A stretch of DNA of 64,000 nt, from positions 6,824-70,823 of the forward strand of contig CAWUSE010000016.1 of NCBI GenBank assembly GCA_963925805.1. The letters run 5' to 3'. The stretch is from UBA10347 sp905182135. Its GTDB lineage: Bacteria; Actinomycetota; Acidimicrobiia; Acidimicrobiales; UBA10347. A program made the translations under genes and the position numbers. The notes under the pieces are model-generated. The model saw only the letters and a program-made list of their open reading frames with translations, had not been told where the DNA came from and ran no database searches. Below, in pieces: positions 1-8,725 of the stretch (position 1 is the stretch's first letter; each line of letters begins with the position of its first letter).

Positions 1-112
1 ATGCGGTGCTAGTACTACCGAAGATAGTCCATATTCTTTGAACAGTGTGCAGAGGCGCTGGCGCCGCTATCGAACAAAACCGATCTCGCCGCCGGTCGGG
101 TCGCCTCCTATC

Positions 113-847
113 TCAGGACGCATTTTTGGCAGCGTTGACACTCTCGATATACGCACTCACCCGATCGCACAGTCCAGGCCGGCCAGCGCTCGCCACCAAG
201 GCCGCCATGTCCTCGGCGCGAGTGTCTTTCCGGGTCGCGTCGAGCATGTTTGCCAGCGCCAACGGGCTCAAAGACATGGCGCGCTCAATCGCCTCGTCGA
301 TGATGCTGGGCCATTCATCAACATCAGCAATCCGGGTTAGCAGGCCAAGAGCGTGGGCTTCTTCAGCAGCTACGAATCTGGTATCGATCAAAATGTCGCG
401 AGCAGTTGCATCGCCGACCATACGAGCAAGACGCCGCGTGCCAAGGGTAATTTCGAAATTAAGGCCGGGCATCCGCATCATCGTCGCCGGAGCAGCCACT
501 CGCATCGTGGCAGCGCCGAGTAGATCAGCTCCCGCGCCAATCGCATAACGGTGCGCCAACGCGAGCACTATGGCAGGAGCGTGGTGTACCAACTGCAATA
601 GATGCTCGATCCGCACGAAACGCCACAACAGATCGCCGTCACTGAGCGAGTCGATGTCGCTCAAGTCGAAGCCGGAACAAAACGACTTGCCTTCACCCGT
701 GAGAACAACCAAACGAGCCCCTCGAAGGTCCTCGAACGCCTGGATTAACTCCTCGACGAGGTCTGGCCCGAGCGAGTTTGCACGTTGTGGTCGATCCAAT
801 GAGAGCTTCAGCACATCGCCTGACCGCTCAACAATCAGTTCACTCAT
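113..847 (-). CDS. Enoyl-CoA hydratase/isomerase (crotonase) family protein
   Basis: A 244-residue crotonase-fold protein, slightly shorter than the usual 255-290. The N-terminal beta strands (LSLDRPQRANSLGP) and the oxyanion-hole segment GEGKSFCSGFDLS near residue 50-62 are typical of enzymes that act on acyl-CoA thioesters. The region that normally carries the first catalytic glutamate reads FEITLGTRRLARMVG and is not canonical, so the exact reaction (hydratase, isomerase or hydrolase) cannot be given. The ATG overlaps the stop of the CaiB gene upstream by 4 bp (ATGA), so the two are almost certainly cotranscribed and translationally coupled; the pair probably processes a CoA-activated substrate. 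Confidence 0.9.
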   Translation of the reverse strand: MSELIVERSGDVLKLSLDRPQRANSLGPDLVEELIQAFEDLRGARLVVLTGEGKSFCSGFDLSDIDSLSDGDLLWRFVRIEHLLQLVHHAPAIVLALAHRYAIGAGADLLGAATMRVAAPATMMRMPGLNFEITLGTRRLARMVGDATARDILIDTRFVAAEEAHALGLLTRIADVDEWPSIIDEAIERAMSLSPLALANMLDATRKDTRAEDMAALVASAGRPGLCDRVSAYIESVNAAKNAS

Positions 848-2028
848 CGGCGTTGCCCTCTTTCATGATCGGCCTCTAACTCGGCCAGGATTTCGGCGGT
901 GTGATCACCCAAACCCGGAGGCGGGGTCTGGACGTTCGTTGTTTGCCCGTTGATACGCAGCGCGGGGCCAAAGGTCGTGGTCTCAACCCCGTTAGGCAGC
1001 ATCAGCGGCTGGACCCAACCCATATGTTCGACCTGAGGGTCCTCGAGCGCTTCGCTATAGGTGTTAATTGGGCTGGCGGGGACGCCTGCGGCTGCAAAGG
1101 CCACCAGCCAATGGTCGACCGGTTTGGTTTTGAATATGTCCTCGAGCAAGTCGCGGAGTTCCACCTGATTGGTCGCACGGTGTGTCGGGTTCGAGAACCG
1201 CTCTTGTTCGCACAGATCTGGCCTGTCGACGACGCCACACACCAGCTTCCAGAGATTGTTGTTACCTGCCGCCATGCCGAAATGTCCATCGGCTGCTTTG
1301 AAAGCTTGGTACGGCGCGTTACGAGGATGGGCCGACCCCAGCTTCTCGGGATCGACTCCGGTGCCGAAGTACTGGCTGGTCTGTAAAGCACCGATCGCCA
1401 ACGTTGCGCCGAGCATCGCTACATCGATGTGCTGACCTACGCCAGTCACCGACCGGCTCTGCAGCGCTGAGGTGATGCCGAATGCGCCGTACAGCCCTGA
1501 AACGAAATCGCACACGGGGACACCACACTTGACAGGGCTTCCGCCAGGTTCGCCGGTCACGCTCATGACACCAGCCATGGCCTGCATCGTAAGGTCGAAA
1601 CCGCCTTCGTTCGACCGAGGTCCGCTCTGCCCGAACGCAGAGATCGAACAGAAGATCAAGGCGGGATTGACCCCTGACATAGCGTCGTAACCCAGACCGA
1701 GCCGATCCATAACCCCGGGGCGGAAGTTCTCGATAACAACGTCGGCAGTCACTACTAGCTGCTTTGCATGAGCAACGTCGACAGGATCCTTCAAGTCCAG
1801 ACAGATCGATCGCTTATTGCGATTGATCGATGCAAAGTTCTCGCTGAAGCCCTCGCTCATCGGAGGCCAGGACCGCATCGCGTCACCAGCGGGCCGCTCG
1901 ACTTTAATGACATCGGCGCCCTGGTCAGCTAGCAGCATCGCACAATACGGACCCGCTGCGACCTCACAAAACTCAATTACCCGTAGGCCTGCGAGAGACA
2001 AAGCTTGAGAAGCTAGGGCTTCATTCAC
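844..2028 (-). CDS. CaiB/BaiF family (family III) CoA transferase
   Basis: A 394-residue protein of usual family length. It opens with LSLAGLRVIEFCEVAAGPYC and has the CoA-binding region ADVIKVERPAGD and the FDLTMQAMAG segment, whose aspartate matches the catalytic residue of formyl-CoA transferase. Family III enzymes move CoA between carboxylic acids through an aspartyl-CoA thioester intermediate. The start is GTG at 2028 and no better ATG lies upstream. It overlaps the downstream crotonase gene by 4 bp. Substrates cannot be told from sequence. Confidence 0.93.
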   Translation of the reverse strand: MNEALASQALSLAGLRVIEFCEVAAGPYCAMLLADQGADVIKVERPAGDAMRSWPPMSEGFSENFASINRNKRSICLDLKDPVDVAHAKQLVVTADVVIENFRPGVMDRLGLGYDAMSGVNPALIFCSISAFGQSGPRSNEGGFDLTMQAMAGVMSVTGEPGGSPVKCGVPVCDFVSGLYGAFGITSALQSRSVTGVGQHIDVAMLGATLAIGALQTSQYFGTGVDPEKLGSAHPRNAPYQAFKAADGHFGMAAGNNNLWKLVCGVVDRPDLCEQERFSNPTHRATNQVELRDLLEDIFKTKPVDHWLVAFAAAGVPASPINTYSEALEDPQVEHMGWVQPLMLPNGVETTTFGPALRINGQTTNVQTPPPGLGDHTAEILAELEADHERGQRR

Positions 2029-2236
2029 GGCGTAGCGCAGACAGTAGATATGGCCATAAATTTTGTACCCCTCGGATGCTGGGGCAAGCCCAGTTCGACA
2101 CCAGGGAACGTATCAGTTCACCCAATTTGCCATGCTTTTCTGAAGCCTAAGTTGCCGACACCGACTAGATCGTCGCACGAAGGCCCGAGTCACCAAGTCG
2201 TCGGTGTCCTCCTGACACGCTCCGAGTTAAACCGGG
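2029..2236. other. Intergenic spacer, no gene seen
   Basis: About 200 bp between the CaiB start and the LLM stop. I see no conserved reading frame, hairpin terminator or clear promoter. It must hold the promoter of the CaiB-crotonase pair if that pair is transcribed separately from the LLM gene. Confidence 0.4.
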
Positions 2237-3274
2237 TTACAGCTCAAGCCGCCGCCGAACACGCGGCAGCACTTCGGTGCCAAGTAGCTCGATGCATTCC
2301 ATCGCATGAGCTGGATCTGAGCCGGGCCAGGTGACACGCATGGTGAGGTGTGTCAGGCCCACTTCTTGGTGCTGAGCAACGAGTCCTTCCACGACCTCGT
2401 CGGGATCGCCCACGACAAACCGGTCCTTCGCAAGGTGGGAGAACTGCTCTTCGACCGACTGGCCTTCGACATCCTCATCGCTACCGCTGTTCTGTAACCC
2501 CCAAGATGCATAGGCCGCGTACTTCGTCAGCAGGTGCGGAGCCACCCTGCGGCGGGCCTCGCCACTATCGCTATGGCAGAAAACCTCGATGAGTCGACCT
2601 GCCTCCAATGCCGGGGCCAGCCCCGCCTGTGCTCGAGCGTCGCCAAACATCTGCAATTGACTCGTCACTTCGCCTTTAGTCGCGTTTGGCATGGCCATGA
2701 ACGCATCGGCCAACCGTCCCGCTCGCTTGATCGCACGTTCTGCCGAAGCCCCGATCCAGATCGGAGGACCACCTGGCTGGGCCGGGGCCGGTCTCACCGT
2801 TGCACCCGCCAACGAATACCACTCAGTCTCATGATCCACATCGCGCTCGCTCCACAACCGGCGGATCACCTGAATTCCATCAACGAAACGGGCGAGACGA
2901 TCCTTGATATCGACGCCAAAAGCGTCGAACTCTTCTTGACGATAACCCTGGCCCAACGTGAGGATGAAGCGTCCGCCACACAGCTGATCGATCAGTGCAA
3001 CCTGCTCGGCAATGTCGACCGGTGGATGCAGCGGTAACAGCACCAGATTAGTACCCAAGTTCATATCACCGCTGTATGCCGCAAGATGCGAGAGCAGCGC
3101 GAGTTGCGGGAAGAAGTGAAACCCATCCGTCAGATGATGCTCGCCTGCCCATACCGAGTCGAAGCCAAGCCGCTCAGCCAACTTGACCTGTTCAATGATC
3201 GCCCGTAAATGCGCCCCGGCATCCTCATCCTCAGGATGCTGTGAGTTCAGGTAGATACCCATTTTCAACGACAT
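2237..3274 (-). CDS. LLM-class flavin-dependent oxidoreductase
   Basis: A 345-residue bacterial-luciferase-like monooxygenase. The fold begins with MGIYLNSQHPEDED and continues with ERLGFDSVWAGEHHL, the helix-strand that carries the conserved glutamate and histidines facing the reduced flavin. LPLHPPVDIAEQ and LGQGYRQEEFDAFG are typical of the family. I chose ATG at 3274, not the longer frame to 3433, because the homologous fold starts there and a GGGGAAC ribosome site precedes it. Such enzymes use FMNH2 from a partner reductase plus O2; the substrate is unknown. It may belong to the same block as the second LLM gene, 198 bp upstream. Confidence 0.92.
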   Translation of the reverse strand: MSLKMGIYLNSQHPEDEDAGAHLRAIIEQVKLAERLGFDSVWAGEHHLTDGFHFFPQLALLSHLAAYSGDMNLGTNLVLLPLHPPVDIAEQVALIDQLCGGRFILTLGQGYRQEEFDAFGVDIKDRLARFVDGIQVIRRLWSERDVDHETEWYSLAGATVRPAPAQPGGPPIWIGASAERAIKRAGRLADAFMAMPNATKGEVTSQLQMFGDARAQAGLAPALEAGRLIEVFCHSDSGEARRRVAPHLLTKYAAYASWGLQNSGSDEDVEGQSVEEQFSHLAKDRFVVGDPDEVVEGLVAQHQEVGLTHLTMRVTWPGSDPAHAMECIELLGTEVLPRVRRRLEL

Positions 3275-3472
3275 ATTGTTCCCCAGCTTCGTGTCCGCTC
3301 GACAGTACCCGAAGTCATCTCTAACGACCGCACAAAGCGGCTTTGGTGCAGCGATGGCGCCATGACGTAGCTGCACATCTCTGGTGTCTTTAGCTGGCTC
3401 GCAGCTCAACGCAGAAGCCTGCGGAGTTCCCAAGCTGCTCTACCTAGAAGGGCCTTTAGCTACTCACGCTCA

Positions 3473-4459
3473 TCATTTCCAGGCGTTGGCGACCAGCTCG
3501 AGACTGGTGATGCGGTCTTCCAGTGCATAGGTCGAGGGATACAGCATTAGCTCATCAGCGCCGGTGCGCTCGGCCAGTTCGTGCATACCAGCAACAACCT
3601 CTTCTCCGGTGCCAACGAGTGAGGAGACCGTCATTGCCGACGCAGCACCGAAGTCAGGGTGTTCGACAGCATCTTCAGGAGACAGCATGGGACCCATGCG
3701 GCCAGTTCGCAGGCCATAACGACGAAGTCGGGCTGGCCCGGAAAGCCATTTCGCTTGACCGTTCGTCTCGGCAGCGATAGTCGATGCCGTCACGATTGTG
3801 TACGGCTCGTCGAGCACCGGCGATGGTTGGAATGAGTCACGATAGATTTCAACGGCTTCGACTGTGCCACCCATATCGAAATGGTGAGCAAACCCAAATG
3901 GTAAGCCCAAGATGCCGGCGAGTTGGGCGCTGAAGCCGCTCGACCCAAGCGGAATAACCGACGGGCTCGACGTCGCGACCGGTGTGGCCTTAAACCGATT
4001 CCACAGTCCTTGCTCGTTCCGGACGTCGCCCAGCAGGCCCATGACATCGACCAGGTTGCGAGGGAAGTCCTCGGCGTTCGACTCGTTACGCGCGCCTCGA
4101 AGTGCCATAGCAGTTCCGCCGTCAGTGCCTGGCGCTCTGCCGACGCCTAGGTCTACTCGCCCGGGATAGAGCGCTTCGAGCATTGCGAACTGCTCGGCGA
4201 TTGCCAGCGGGGCATGGTTCGGCAGCATGACACCACCGGAGCCGACCTTGATGGTCTCGGTGTTGGAAGCCAGATGGGCCATCAACACCGCTGGAGTCGT
4301 ACTTGCAACCGTGGCCATGTTGTGGTGCTCAGCAACCCAAATGCGGGTGTAGCCAAGGCGCTCGGCCGCTTGGGCGACTGCGGTCGTCTGCGCAAACGCA
4401 TCAGTGCTAGTGGCCCCATCAGGAACCATTGCTAGGTCGAGAACCGAAAGCGGGATCAT
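3473..4459 (-). CDS. LLM-class flavin-dependent oxidoreductase (alkanal monooxygenase-like)
   Basis: A 328-residue luciferase-like protein of the MsnO8-like subgroup: IPLSVLDLAMVPDG at the start, AERLGYTRIWVAEHHNM, the VGSGGVMLPNHAPLAIAEQF strand, and PGRVDLGVGRAPGTDGGTA, which shapes the flavin phosphate site. The ATG at 4459 overlaps the stop of the MFS transporter upstream by 4 bp (ATGA), so an exporter or importer and this monooxygenase are translationally coupled. That supports a shared small-molecule substrate, which cannot be named. Confidence 0.93.
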   Translation of the reverse strand: MIPLSVLDLAMVPDGATSTDAFAQTTAVAQAAERLGYTRIWVAEHHNMATVASTTPAVLMAHLASNTETIKVGSGGVMLPNHAPLAIAEQFAMLEALYPGRVDLGVGRAPGTDGGTAMALRGARNESNAEDFPRNLVDVMGLLGDVRNEQGLWNRFKATPVATSSPSVIPLGSSGFSAQLAGILGLPFGFAHHFDMGGTVEAVEIYRDSFQPSPVLDEPYTIVTASTIAAETNGQAKWLSGPARLRRYGLRTGRMGPMLSPEDAVEHPDFGAASAMTVSSLVGTGEEVVAGMHELAERTGADELMLYPSTYALEDRITSLELVANAWK

Positions 4460-5742
4460 CGGCCTAAGGATACTTCTGTCGGAAGCCCAGTTATTGCCAC
4501 CCCGCTAGCTGACCGATCATCCCGTAATTCCAGCAGATGAAAGATCACCGTTGCCGATGTAGCGATTGCGCCCATGATTACGAGGGTGGTACGCAACCCT
4601 ATAGCTTCGGCTAGCGCTCCAATCGGCGCCGCTGCAATTCCGAAACCAGCGAAAGACAACTGCATAAGCGACTGCACGCGGCCCTGCATCTCGTCACTTG
4701 AACCCGCCAGTGCCAATGTGTTCGACAACGACTGGAACGCAGTGGTGCAGCCACCTATGCCAATAACGACGAGGAACGACAGCCAGATCGTGGGGGCAAG
4801 GCCGAGCAGAATGACCCCAATACCAAACCCGATGCCCGAGATCACCATGATGCGTTTACCGCCTGGACCATCGGCTTTGGCCGCCAGCGGAAGCGACACA
4901 GCGACTGCTCCGATCGCACTCGCAGAACTGATCAGCCCTACATAGATATCACCAAGGTCAAAAATGCCCTCGACGAGCGCAGGGATAAACGCTACATAGT
5001 TGAAGCCAAACATGATGACGAAGAACGATGAAACCACGATGCGGCGCAACCGTCGATCAGAGTTCACATAACGCACACCAGCCCGGATCTCGGTAATGGG
5101 GTTTCGCCGCGTCGCTGCGGCGGCTACACGGTGTGGCAGCCGCCAGATCTGTACAAGTGACACGAACGACATAGCAGCCGACAGCACATACGCTCCTCCG
5201 ATACCCACGAACGTAAGCCCAGCTAAGAAGCCCGCCAGAGCTGGCGCAAACACGCGAGTGCCGCTCATGCTCAACATCGAGAGTGTGATCGCGTTGCCCA
5301 ACTGGTCACGGCCGACGAGCTCTGCCGCCATCGCAATCCGCGCCGGGCCATAGAAGGCGAACGCCAAGCCCTGCGCCATCGATGCCAACAGGAGCATCCA
5401 GAAGGTAACGAGATCGGCCAGAACGACGACCGCCATCGCCGCCGCCGCGACAAATATCAGACTTTGGCTCCACAACAACACTCTGCGCTTGGCGAAACGG
5501 TCAGCAACAACCCCACCAAATGGCGTACCGATCAGCATGGTCAGCCCGAACACCAAATAGACGAGACCGAGGGCCCCCTCGCTCTCGGTTAGGTCCCACG
5601 CAAGAAGCCCGCGCAGCACGAATTGGCCTTGCACAGACATGAATGAAAAAACGCCTGCCCACCACAACACGCGATATTCAGGGACCTGTAGCGAAGACAG
5701 AGCTGCCCTGAACTTTGGTCCTCGGGGCGAACCAAAGCTCAT
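4456..5742 (-). CDS. MFS transporter, 12-TM drug/metabolite type
   Basis: A 428-residue major facilitator with about 12 hydrophobic segments. The loop after TM2 has the motif GGVVADRFAKRRVLLWSQ (form of GxxxDRxGRR), and the C-terminal half repeats the fold. It resembles the enterobactin-exporter/EntS-like (MFS_3) branch. It lies 16 bp after the serine hydrolase gene and overlaps the downstream LLM gene by 4 bp, so it is part of one minus-strand operon. Direction of transport is not evident. Confidence 0.9.
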   Translation of the reverse strand: MSFGSPRGPKFRAALSSLQVPEYRVLWWAGVFSFMSVQGQFVLRGLLAWDLTESEGALGLVYLVFGLTMLIGTPFGGVVADRFAKRRVLLWSQSLIFVAAAAMAVVVLADLVTFWMLLLASMAQGLAFAFYGPARIAMAAELVGRDQLGNAITLSMLSMSGTRVFAPALAGFLAGLTFVGIGGAYVLSAAMSFVSLVQIWRLPHRVAAAATRRNPITEIRAGVRYVNSDRRLRRIVVSSFFVIMFGFNYVAFIPALVEGIFDLGDIYVGLISSASAIGAVAVSLPLAAKADGPGGKRIMVISGIGFGIGVILLGLAPTIWLSFLVVIGIGGCTTAFQSLSNTLALAGSSDEMQGRVQSLMQLSFAGFGIAAAPIGALAEAIGLRTTLVIMGAIATSATVIFHLLELRDDRSASGVAITGLPTEVSLGR

Positions 5743-5758
5743 GCGTTGTGCTGTCGAA

Positions 5759-6874
5759 TCAAGGTTTCACGCATTGTGCTGCAACGGTACTGATGGCCGT
5801 GCCGCGACGCGGCTCCCGGATCTGATGCCGGTCGTAGCCATTTGTTACGTACCCAAGCGACAGACCGGTCGCCGGGTCAGCCCATGCCAGCTGGCCACCG
5901 GCGCCATTGTGACCAAAGGCCTGGGGTGAAACCGCCCGCCCGAGACCTCGTATGTTCGACTTGCCATCATCTCCAGCCAGGATCAGTCCCAAGGACCGGT
6001 TGGCTGGTGTTCCCATTGGATCAGGGAGCGAGTTTCGTACCCGGCCGGTCCAGTCGGCCAGGCCATCGGCTGGCCAGATGCCGGCCGGGCTATGCAACAT
6101 CTCTTGGTAAAACATCGCCAAGTCGCGGGCACGCGCTACGCCGCCGCCGCCGGGAACACCTACGGCTCGGGCATCGGGATCGTTGAACCCAATAATCAAC
6201 TCGTCGTTGACCTCGGAGGCCGGGAGCTCTCGCACCCCAAACGTTGCCTCCAACTCATCGGGCGTGGCTGGTTCCCCGACGAGCACGATGTCCTCGATGT
6301 CGGCCTGCTCTTCGTGTGCAATACCTAAAATGCGCGGCAGCCCAGCCGGGCCAGTCACCCGCAACTCGACCTCATCACGGAAGTCATTTCCCGTGACAGC
6401 GTCAATGATCTCGGCCAAGACCCAATGGGCCGATGTCGGGTGGTACTCGAACCGAGTCCCCGGCTCCCAGTTGAGTCGCCATGACGCCATCCTGGCCTTG
6501 CGAGCATCGCGCCCGCCCCACACCGATGGCCCCATGGGAGCATGAGGGAACCCTGACGTGTGCAACATGACTTGCTCAACTGTGATATCCCCCTTCCCTT
6601 CGCCACCGAACTCGGGGAAATAAGTCACGACACGCTCGGCTGGGTCGACCTTGCCTTCGGCGATCAGCGTCCAGATAGTCGCCGCTACAAACGGTTTGGT
6701 CGCCGAGAAAATCACATAACGACTGTCGAGTGTCGCCTCGCCGAACACCGCTTCGGCTACGACCTCGCCCCCATAACCCAGCGCGATCTGACAGGACGGA
6801 AGCAGACCATCGTCGACCTCACGGCCAGCGCGCTCCAATAAGTCAGCTATTTTTGATTGATCTAGGGAAGTCAT
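5759..6874 (-). CDS. Serine hydrolase, beta-lactamase/class C family
   Basis: A 371-residue protein of the beta-lactamase (PF00144) superfamily, which includes esterases and D-aminopeptidases. The SxxK nucleophile motif is SATK around residue 54-57 (VIFSATKPFVAATIW), a Y-x-x like YHPTSAHWV is near 145, and the third motif is probably GHNGAGGQ near 327. No signal peptide is visible, so it is probably cytoplasmic and acts as an esterase or amidase, not in resistance. A GGAGG site precedes ATG 6874. It sits 8 bp after the DUF3237 gene and 16 bp before the MFS gene. Confidence 0.9.
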   Translation of the reverse strand: MTSLDQSKIADLLERAGREVDDGLLPSCQIALGYGGEVVAEAVFGEATLDSRYVIFSATKPFVAATIWTLIAEGKVDPAERVVTYFPEFGGEGKGDITVEQVMLHTSGFPHAPMGPSVWGGRDARKARMASWRLNWEPGTRFEYHPTSAHWVLAEIIDAVTGNDFRDEVELRVTGPAGLPRILGIAHEEQADIEDIVLVGEPATPDELEATFGVRELPASEVNDELIIGFNDPDARAVGVPGGGGVARARDLAMFYQEMLHSPAGIWPADGLADWTGRVRNSLPDPMGTPANRSLGLILAGDDGKSNIRGLGRAVSPQAFGHNGAGGQLAWADPATGLSLGYVTNGYDRHQIREPRRGTAISTVAAQCVKP

Positions 6875-6882
6875 CGAGATCG

Positions 6883-7305
6883 TTATCCTCCGACGACTTC
6901 ATACAGCTCATAGACGAGGCTGTCGGGGCCGTTCTGACCTACACCCACCGCCTGCATCCGGTTCATCCAGTCGTATTCTTCGGCGCCCGTTTGGAAAAGC
7001 GGCGCAGACACCACCTTGCCGGTGGTCAGGTCGATACGTCCCGAATACTCCATGTAGATGAACTCGTCGTCCTCTGTTTTCAGTGTCGCTCGAACATCGA
7101 GCGTGCCATAGGATCCGTCAGGCCCCACGGTCAGCCAGTCCGCTGCAGACTTGCCGACCATTGACGCTGAGATCTTTGGACCAGACATCTCGACGGTGTC
7201 GACTTCCGCAACGATCCGCGTGCCGACGGGGCCGCCCTTGATAACGAAAGACTCGCCGAGGGTCACCGTCATGGTGGCGAAGTGAACAAGGTCCGGGCTA
7301 GCCAT
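6883..7305 (-). CDS. DUF3237 family protein
   Basis: A 140-residue small beta-rich protein that matches DUF3237 in length and pattern (KGGPVGTRIVAEV, then SAADWLTVGPDGSYGTLDVR and FIYMEYSGRI). The function of the family is unknown; members often accompany degradation genes of aromatic or terpenoid compounds. A GAGGAG site precedes ATG 7305. It lies between the aminotransferase and the serine hydrolase in what reads as a single operon. Confidence 0.88.
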   Translation of the reverse strand: MASPDLVHFATMTVTLGESFVIKGGPVGTRIVAEVDTVEMSGPKISASMVGKSAADWLTVGPDGSYGTLDVRATLKTEDDEFIYMEYSGRIDLTTGKVVSAPLFQTGAEEYDWMNRMQAVGVGQNGPDSLVYELYEVVGG

Positions 7306-7349
7306 GTTGCGGCTCCTCTGATAGGCAACTGATGCCGACGCTAGCAGCG

Positions 7350-8687
7350 CTACTCGGCCACACGACTAGCCGTAGGCCACTGCCTCCCAGCGACATCAAC
7401 CACCGCTGTTACGAAGTGGTCGATATCAGCGACACTTGTAGCGACGTTCCAGCAGCCCATGCCATACGTGCTCAGGTACACCTCGCTCCGAAGCAGTTGC
7501 CGCTGCAATTCGGCCATCGTGGCGGCCTCATCACTCGAATGTCGAGTGTCACGATATGACCGAATCGTCCGTTGATTCGGATGGATACGGAACAGGGAGC
7601 CGGCGCCGGTGACCTGCCAACCGAGTTGAGTCTCGGCGAAGGCTTGCCGCAGAGAGGAACGACAATGTTCGCCGATCATGTCGAGATGGGTAAACGCCGC
7701 ATCGTCGAGCTGTTGCATACAAGCAAGACCTGCTGTCATCGTGACCGGGTTCGCGGTGAACGTTCCCCCCGAGGGAACCATCGCCCGTTCCCCACCGTGC
7801 GCAGCGAACACCGACATGACCTCGGCTCGTCCGGCTACCGCGCCCACAGGAAACCCACCGCCGATGATCTTGGCGAGGGCAGTCAGATCAGGCTCGATGC
7901 CAAAGAGTGCCTGCCCTCCCCCAGGGGCCAAACGAAACGAGATGACCTCATCGAGGATCACGAGCGCTCCGACCTCTCGCGCCGTCTGCTGGATCGCATC
8001 GATAAACTCGCGTTCGATCGCTGGCATTCCCACGCGGCTCGGCATCGGGTCAAACAACACGCCAGCGCAACGATCGCCCGCTGCGGCGATCACCGCTCGC
8101 GCAGCTTCCGCATCGTTGAACGGGATCACTGCAACCTCGTCAGAGATTGACGCCGGTGTCCCCGCTGCATAGGGCACCGTCACTGGTCGCGCTGCTTGTC
8201 CCCACACGCCCGGATCAGGATCCAAGCTGGCCTCGGCATGGTCATAGGTTCCGTGGTAGCTGCCTTCGACCTTGACGATCAATGGTCGGCCGGTAAACGC
8301 CCGGGCTGCCTTGATAGCTCCCATCACCGCTTCAGTTCCTGAATTACAAAACCGGATCTGGTCCACCGTGCTCAGTCGGGAACAAAGTAATTCTGCAAGC
8401 TCAATCTCAACGCTGGTCGCTAGCGAGAACGCCGTGCCACGACCCAGCTGTACTCGCACTGCTTCATCGATCACTGGATCGGCATGACCCAAGATGATCG
8501 ACGTGAAATTATTATTCGCGTCCAGATAGCGATTGCCATCGATATCGACCACCCATGCGCCCTGTCCTTCAGCAATGTAAATCGGGTGTGGTGCCGTCAA
8601 CACCGTCGAACGGGATGCGCCCCCAGGGATCGAGCGCTTCGCCCGGCCAAACAACTCGGCTGAACGGGATGGTGTTTCATATGCCAT
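7350..8687 (-). CDS. Class III aminotransferase (glutamate-1-semialdehyde aminomutase-like)
   Basis: A PLP enzyme of about 445 residues from ATG 8687; the longer frame to 8747 would overlap the divergent hydantoinase gene. ELFGRAKRSIPGGASRS at the start is typical of the HemL-like subgroup. LILDEVISFRLAPGG holds the aspartate that pairs with the PLP pyridine nitrogen, and ALAKIIGGGFPVGAVAGR has the Schiff-base lysine. HemL proper makes 5-aminolevulinate, but orphan homologues in catabolic clusters act on other amino ketones. I infer the latter because no haem gene is nearby. It starts 38 bp from the divergent hyuA-hyuB fusion, so the two probably share a control region. Confidence 0.9.
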   Translation of the reverse strand: MAYETPSRSAELFGRAKRSIPGGASRSTVLTAPHPIYIAEGQGAWVVDIDGNRYLDANNNFTSIILGHADPVIDEAVRVQLGRGTAFSLATSVEIELAELLCSRLSTVDQIRFCNSGTEAVMGAIKAARAFTGRPLIVKVEGSYHGTYDHAEASLDPDPGVWGQAARPVTVPYAAGTPASISDEVAVIPFNDAEAARAVIAAAGDRCAGVLFDPMPSRVGMPAIEREFIDAIQQTAREVGALVILDEVISFRLAPGGGQALFGIEPDLTALAKIIGGGFPVGAVAGRAEVMSVFAAHGGERAMVPSGGTFTANPVTMTAGLACMQQLDDAAFTHLDMIGEHCRSSLRQAFAETQLGWQVTGAGSLFRIHPNQRTIRSYRDTRHSSDEAATMAELQRQLLRSEVYLSTYGMGCWNVATSVADIDHFVTAVVDVAGRQWPTASRVAE

Positions 8688-8725
8688 CCTCGAAGTATCA
8701 CAGACCCTCGTAGGAGGAACCCAAG
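8688..8725. promoter_or_regulatory. Short divergent control region
   Basis: Only 38 bp separate the starts of the minus-strand aminotransferase and the plus-strand hydantoinase fusion. A strong GGAGG ribosome site for the plus-strand gene lies inside. The promoters must overlap neighbouring coding sequence or this short gap, implying coordinated expression. No regulator gene is adjacent. Confidence 0.4.

Noticed and set aside
29..138. Plus-strand frame at the window start ending in HFWQR-stop, with ALAPLSNKTDLAAGR
   Set aside because: It reads somewhat like a protein C-terminus, but two stops lie just upstream in the same frame (including TAG 25-27) and it overlaps the end of the crotonase gene. 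It may be debris; I cannot support it as a gene.
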